This document shows, piece after piece, positions 63,901 to 64,000 of a DNA stretch of 64,000 nt. Numbering within the stretch: the first letter of the stretch is position 1; every line of letters starts with the position of its first letter. A model generated the notes under the pieces. That model was given only the letters and a program-made list of their open reading frames with translations. It searched no databases and was not told the origin of the DNA. Origin of the DNA: Actinopolyspora lacussalsi (GTDB taxonomy: Bacteria; Actinomycetota; Actinomycetes; Mycobacteriales; Pseudonocardiaceae); the NCBI GenBank assembly GCA_030803735.1, contig JAURUC010000001.1, positions 2,373,501 to 2,437,500 on the forward strand, written 5' to 3'. A program made the translations under genes and the position numbers.

Positions 63901-64000
63901 TCACCTCGCACCCGGCGGAGCGTTCCGCACGATGCCGATCATGGCCGCCGCGGGCAGCACCCCGGCCGCGATCAGCAGATAAGTGCGCCAGTCCTGCGCG
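63901..64000 (-). CDS. C-terminus of a membrane-like protein (partial)
   Basis: The window ends inside a gene on the minus strand. The visible 33 residues read AQDWRTYLLIAAGVLPAAAM then IGIVRNAPPGAR and stop at 63901-63903. A hydrophobic helix is likely. The stop lies six bases before the next gene's GTG, so the two are probably in one operon. Family not assignable. Confidence 0.55.
   Translation of the reverse strand, partial: AQDWRTYLLIAAGVLPAAAMIGIVRNAPPGAR

Overview
The window comes from a high-GC actinomycete chromosome, most likely of the Pseudonocardiales (Saccharopolyspora/Actinopolyspora type; this is inference). The evidence is GTG/TTG starts, leaderless genes, actinobacterial families (DUF3107, DUF3117, DUF3152, DUF4873, TIGR02569) and two blocks that follow Mycobacterium gene order as I recall it. 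No rRNA, tRNA, CRISPR array or transposase gene was seen.

Layout. 1-13.5 kb resembles M. tuberculosis Rv3205c-Rv3212: a TIGR02569 protein, moeZ, a DUF3152 protease-like protein, TetR, DUF3107, a ferritin-like protein, a DEAD-box helicase and a PQQ-like membrane protein. An AurF-type diiron oxygenase, a hydrolase and their TetR regulator are inserted in it. 13.9-28 kb holds a RecB-like nuclease, a PHP phosphoesterase, a PH-domain membrane protein, a Nudix hydrolase, corA with a structured leader, a CAP-domain protein, a CPBP protease, a giant patatin/DUF3376 protein and a pentapeptide-repeat protein. 28.2-34.5 kb is an accessory oxidation cassette: two P450s, a 3Fe-4S ferredoxin, a ferredoxin reductase, TetR, and a divergent MFS exporter behind a 12-bp palindrome. 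34.6-38.8 kb is pstSCAB.

40-49.5 kb carries a CitE-like lyase, an MgtE-N/CBS protein, DUF1003, mrp, a divergent methyltransferase and sigE-rseA-htrA-tatB. sigE has an ECF-type promoter and a tandem 11-bp regulator box. 49.8-64 kb holds pepA, DUF3117, an enoyl-CoA hydratase, tag, a DivIVA-like protein, two LOG proteins, an SPFH protein, dapE, dapD, a CHAD protein, dapC and fdxA. dapE, dapD and dapC are three steps of the succinylase route to diaminopimelate and lysine.

The most unusual signal is non-coding. A modular family of intergenic elements occurs in eight places (about 424-900, 13.5-13.9, 21.5, 28.1, 39.8-40.0, 44.4-44.6, 49.5-49.8 and 61.3 kb). It combines an 18-nt hairpin (P), 24-bp tandem units bounded by GGTGCCGA inverted repeats (S), a ~100-nt long hairpin with compensatory changes (Q) and a 101-bp three-way-junction-like module with a GCAA tetraloop (R). 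Every convergent gene pair with more than 150 bases between stop codons has a copy. I do not recognise this family as described.
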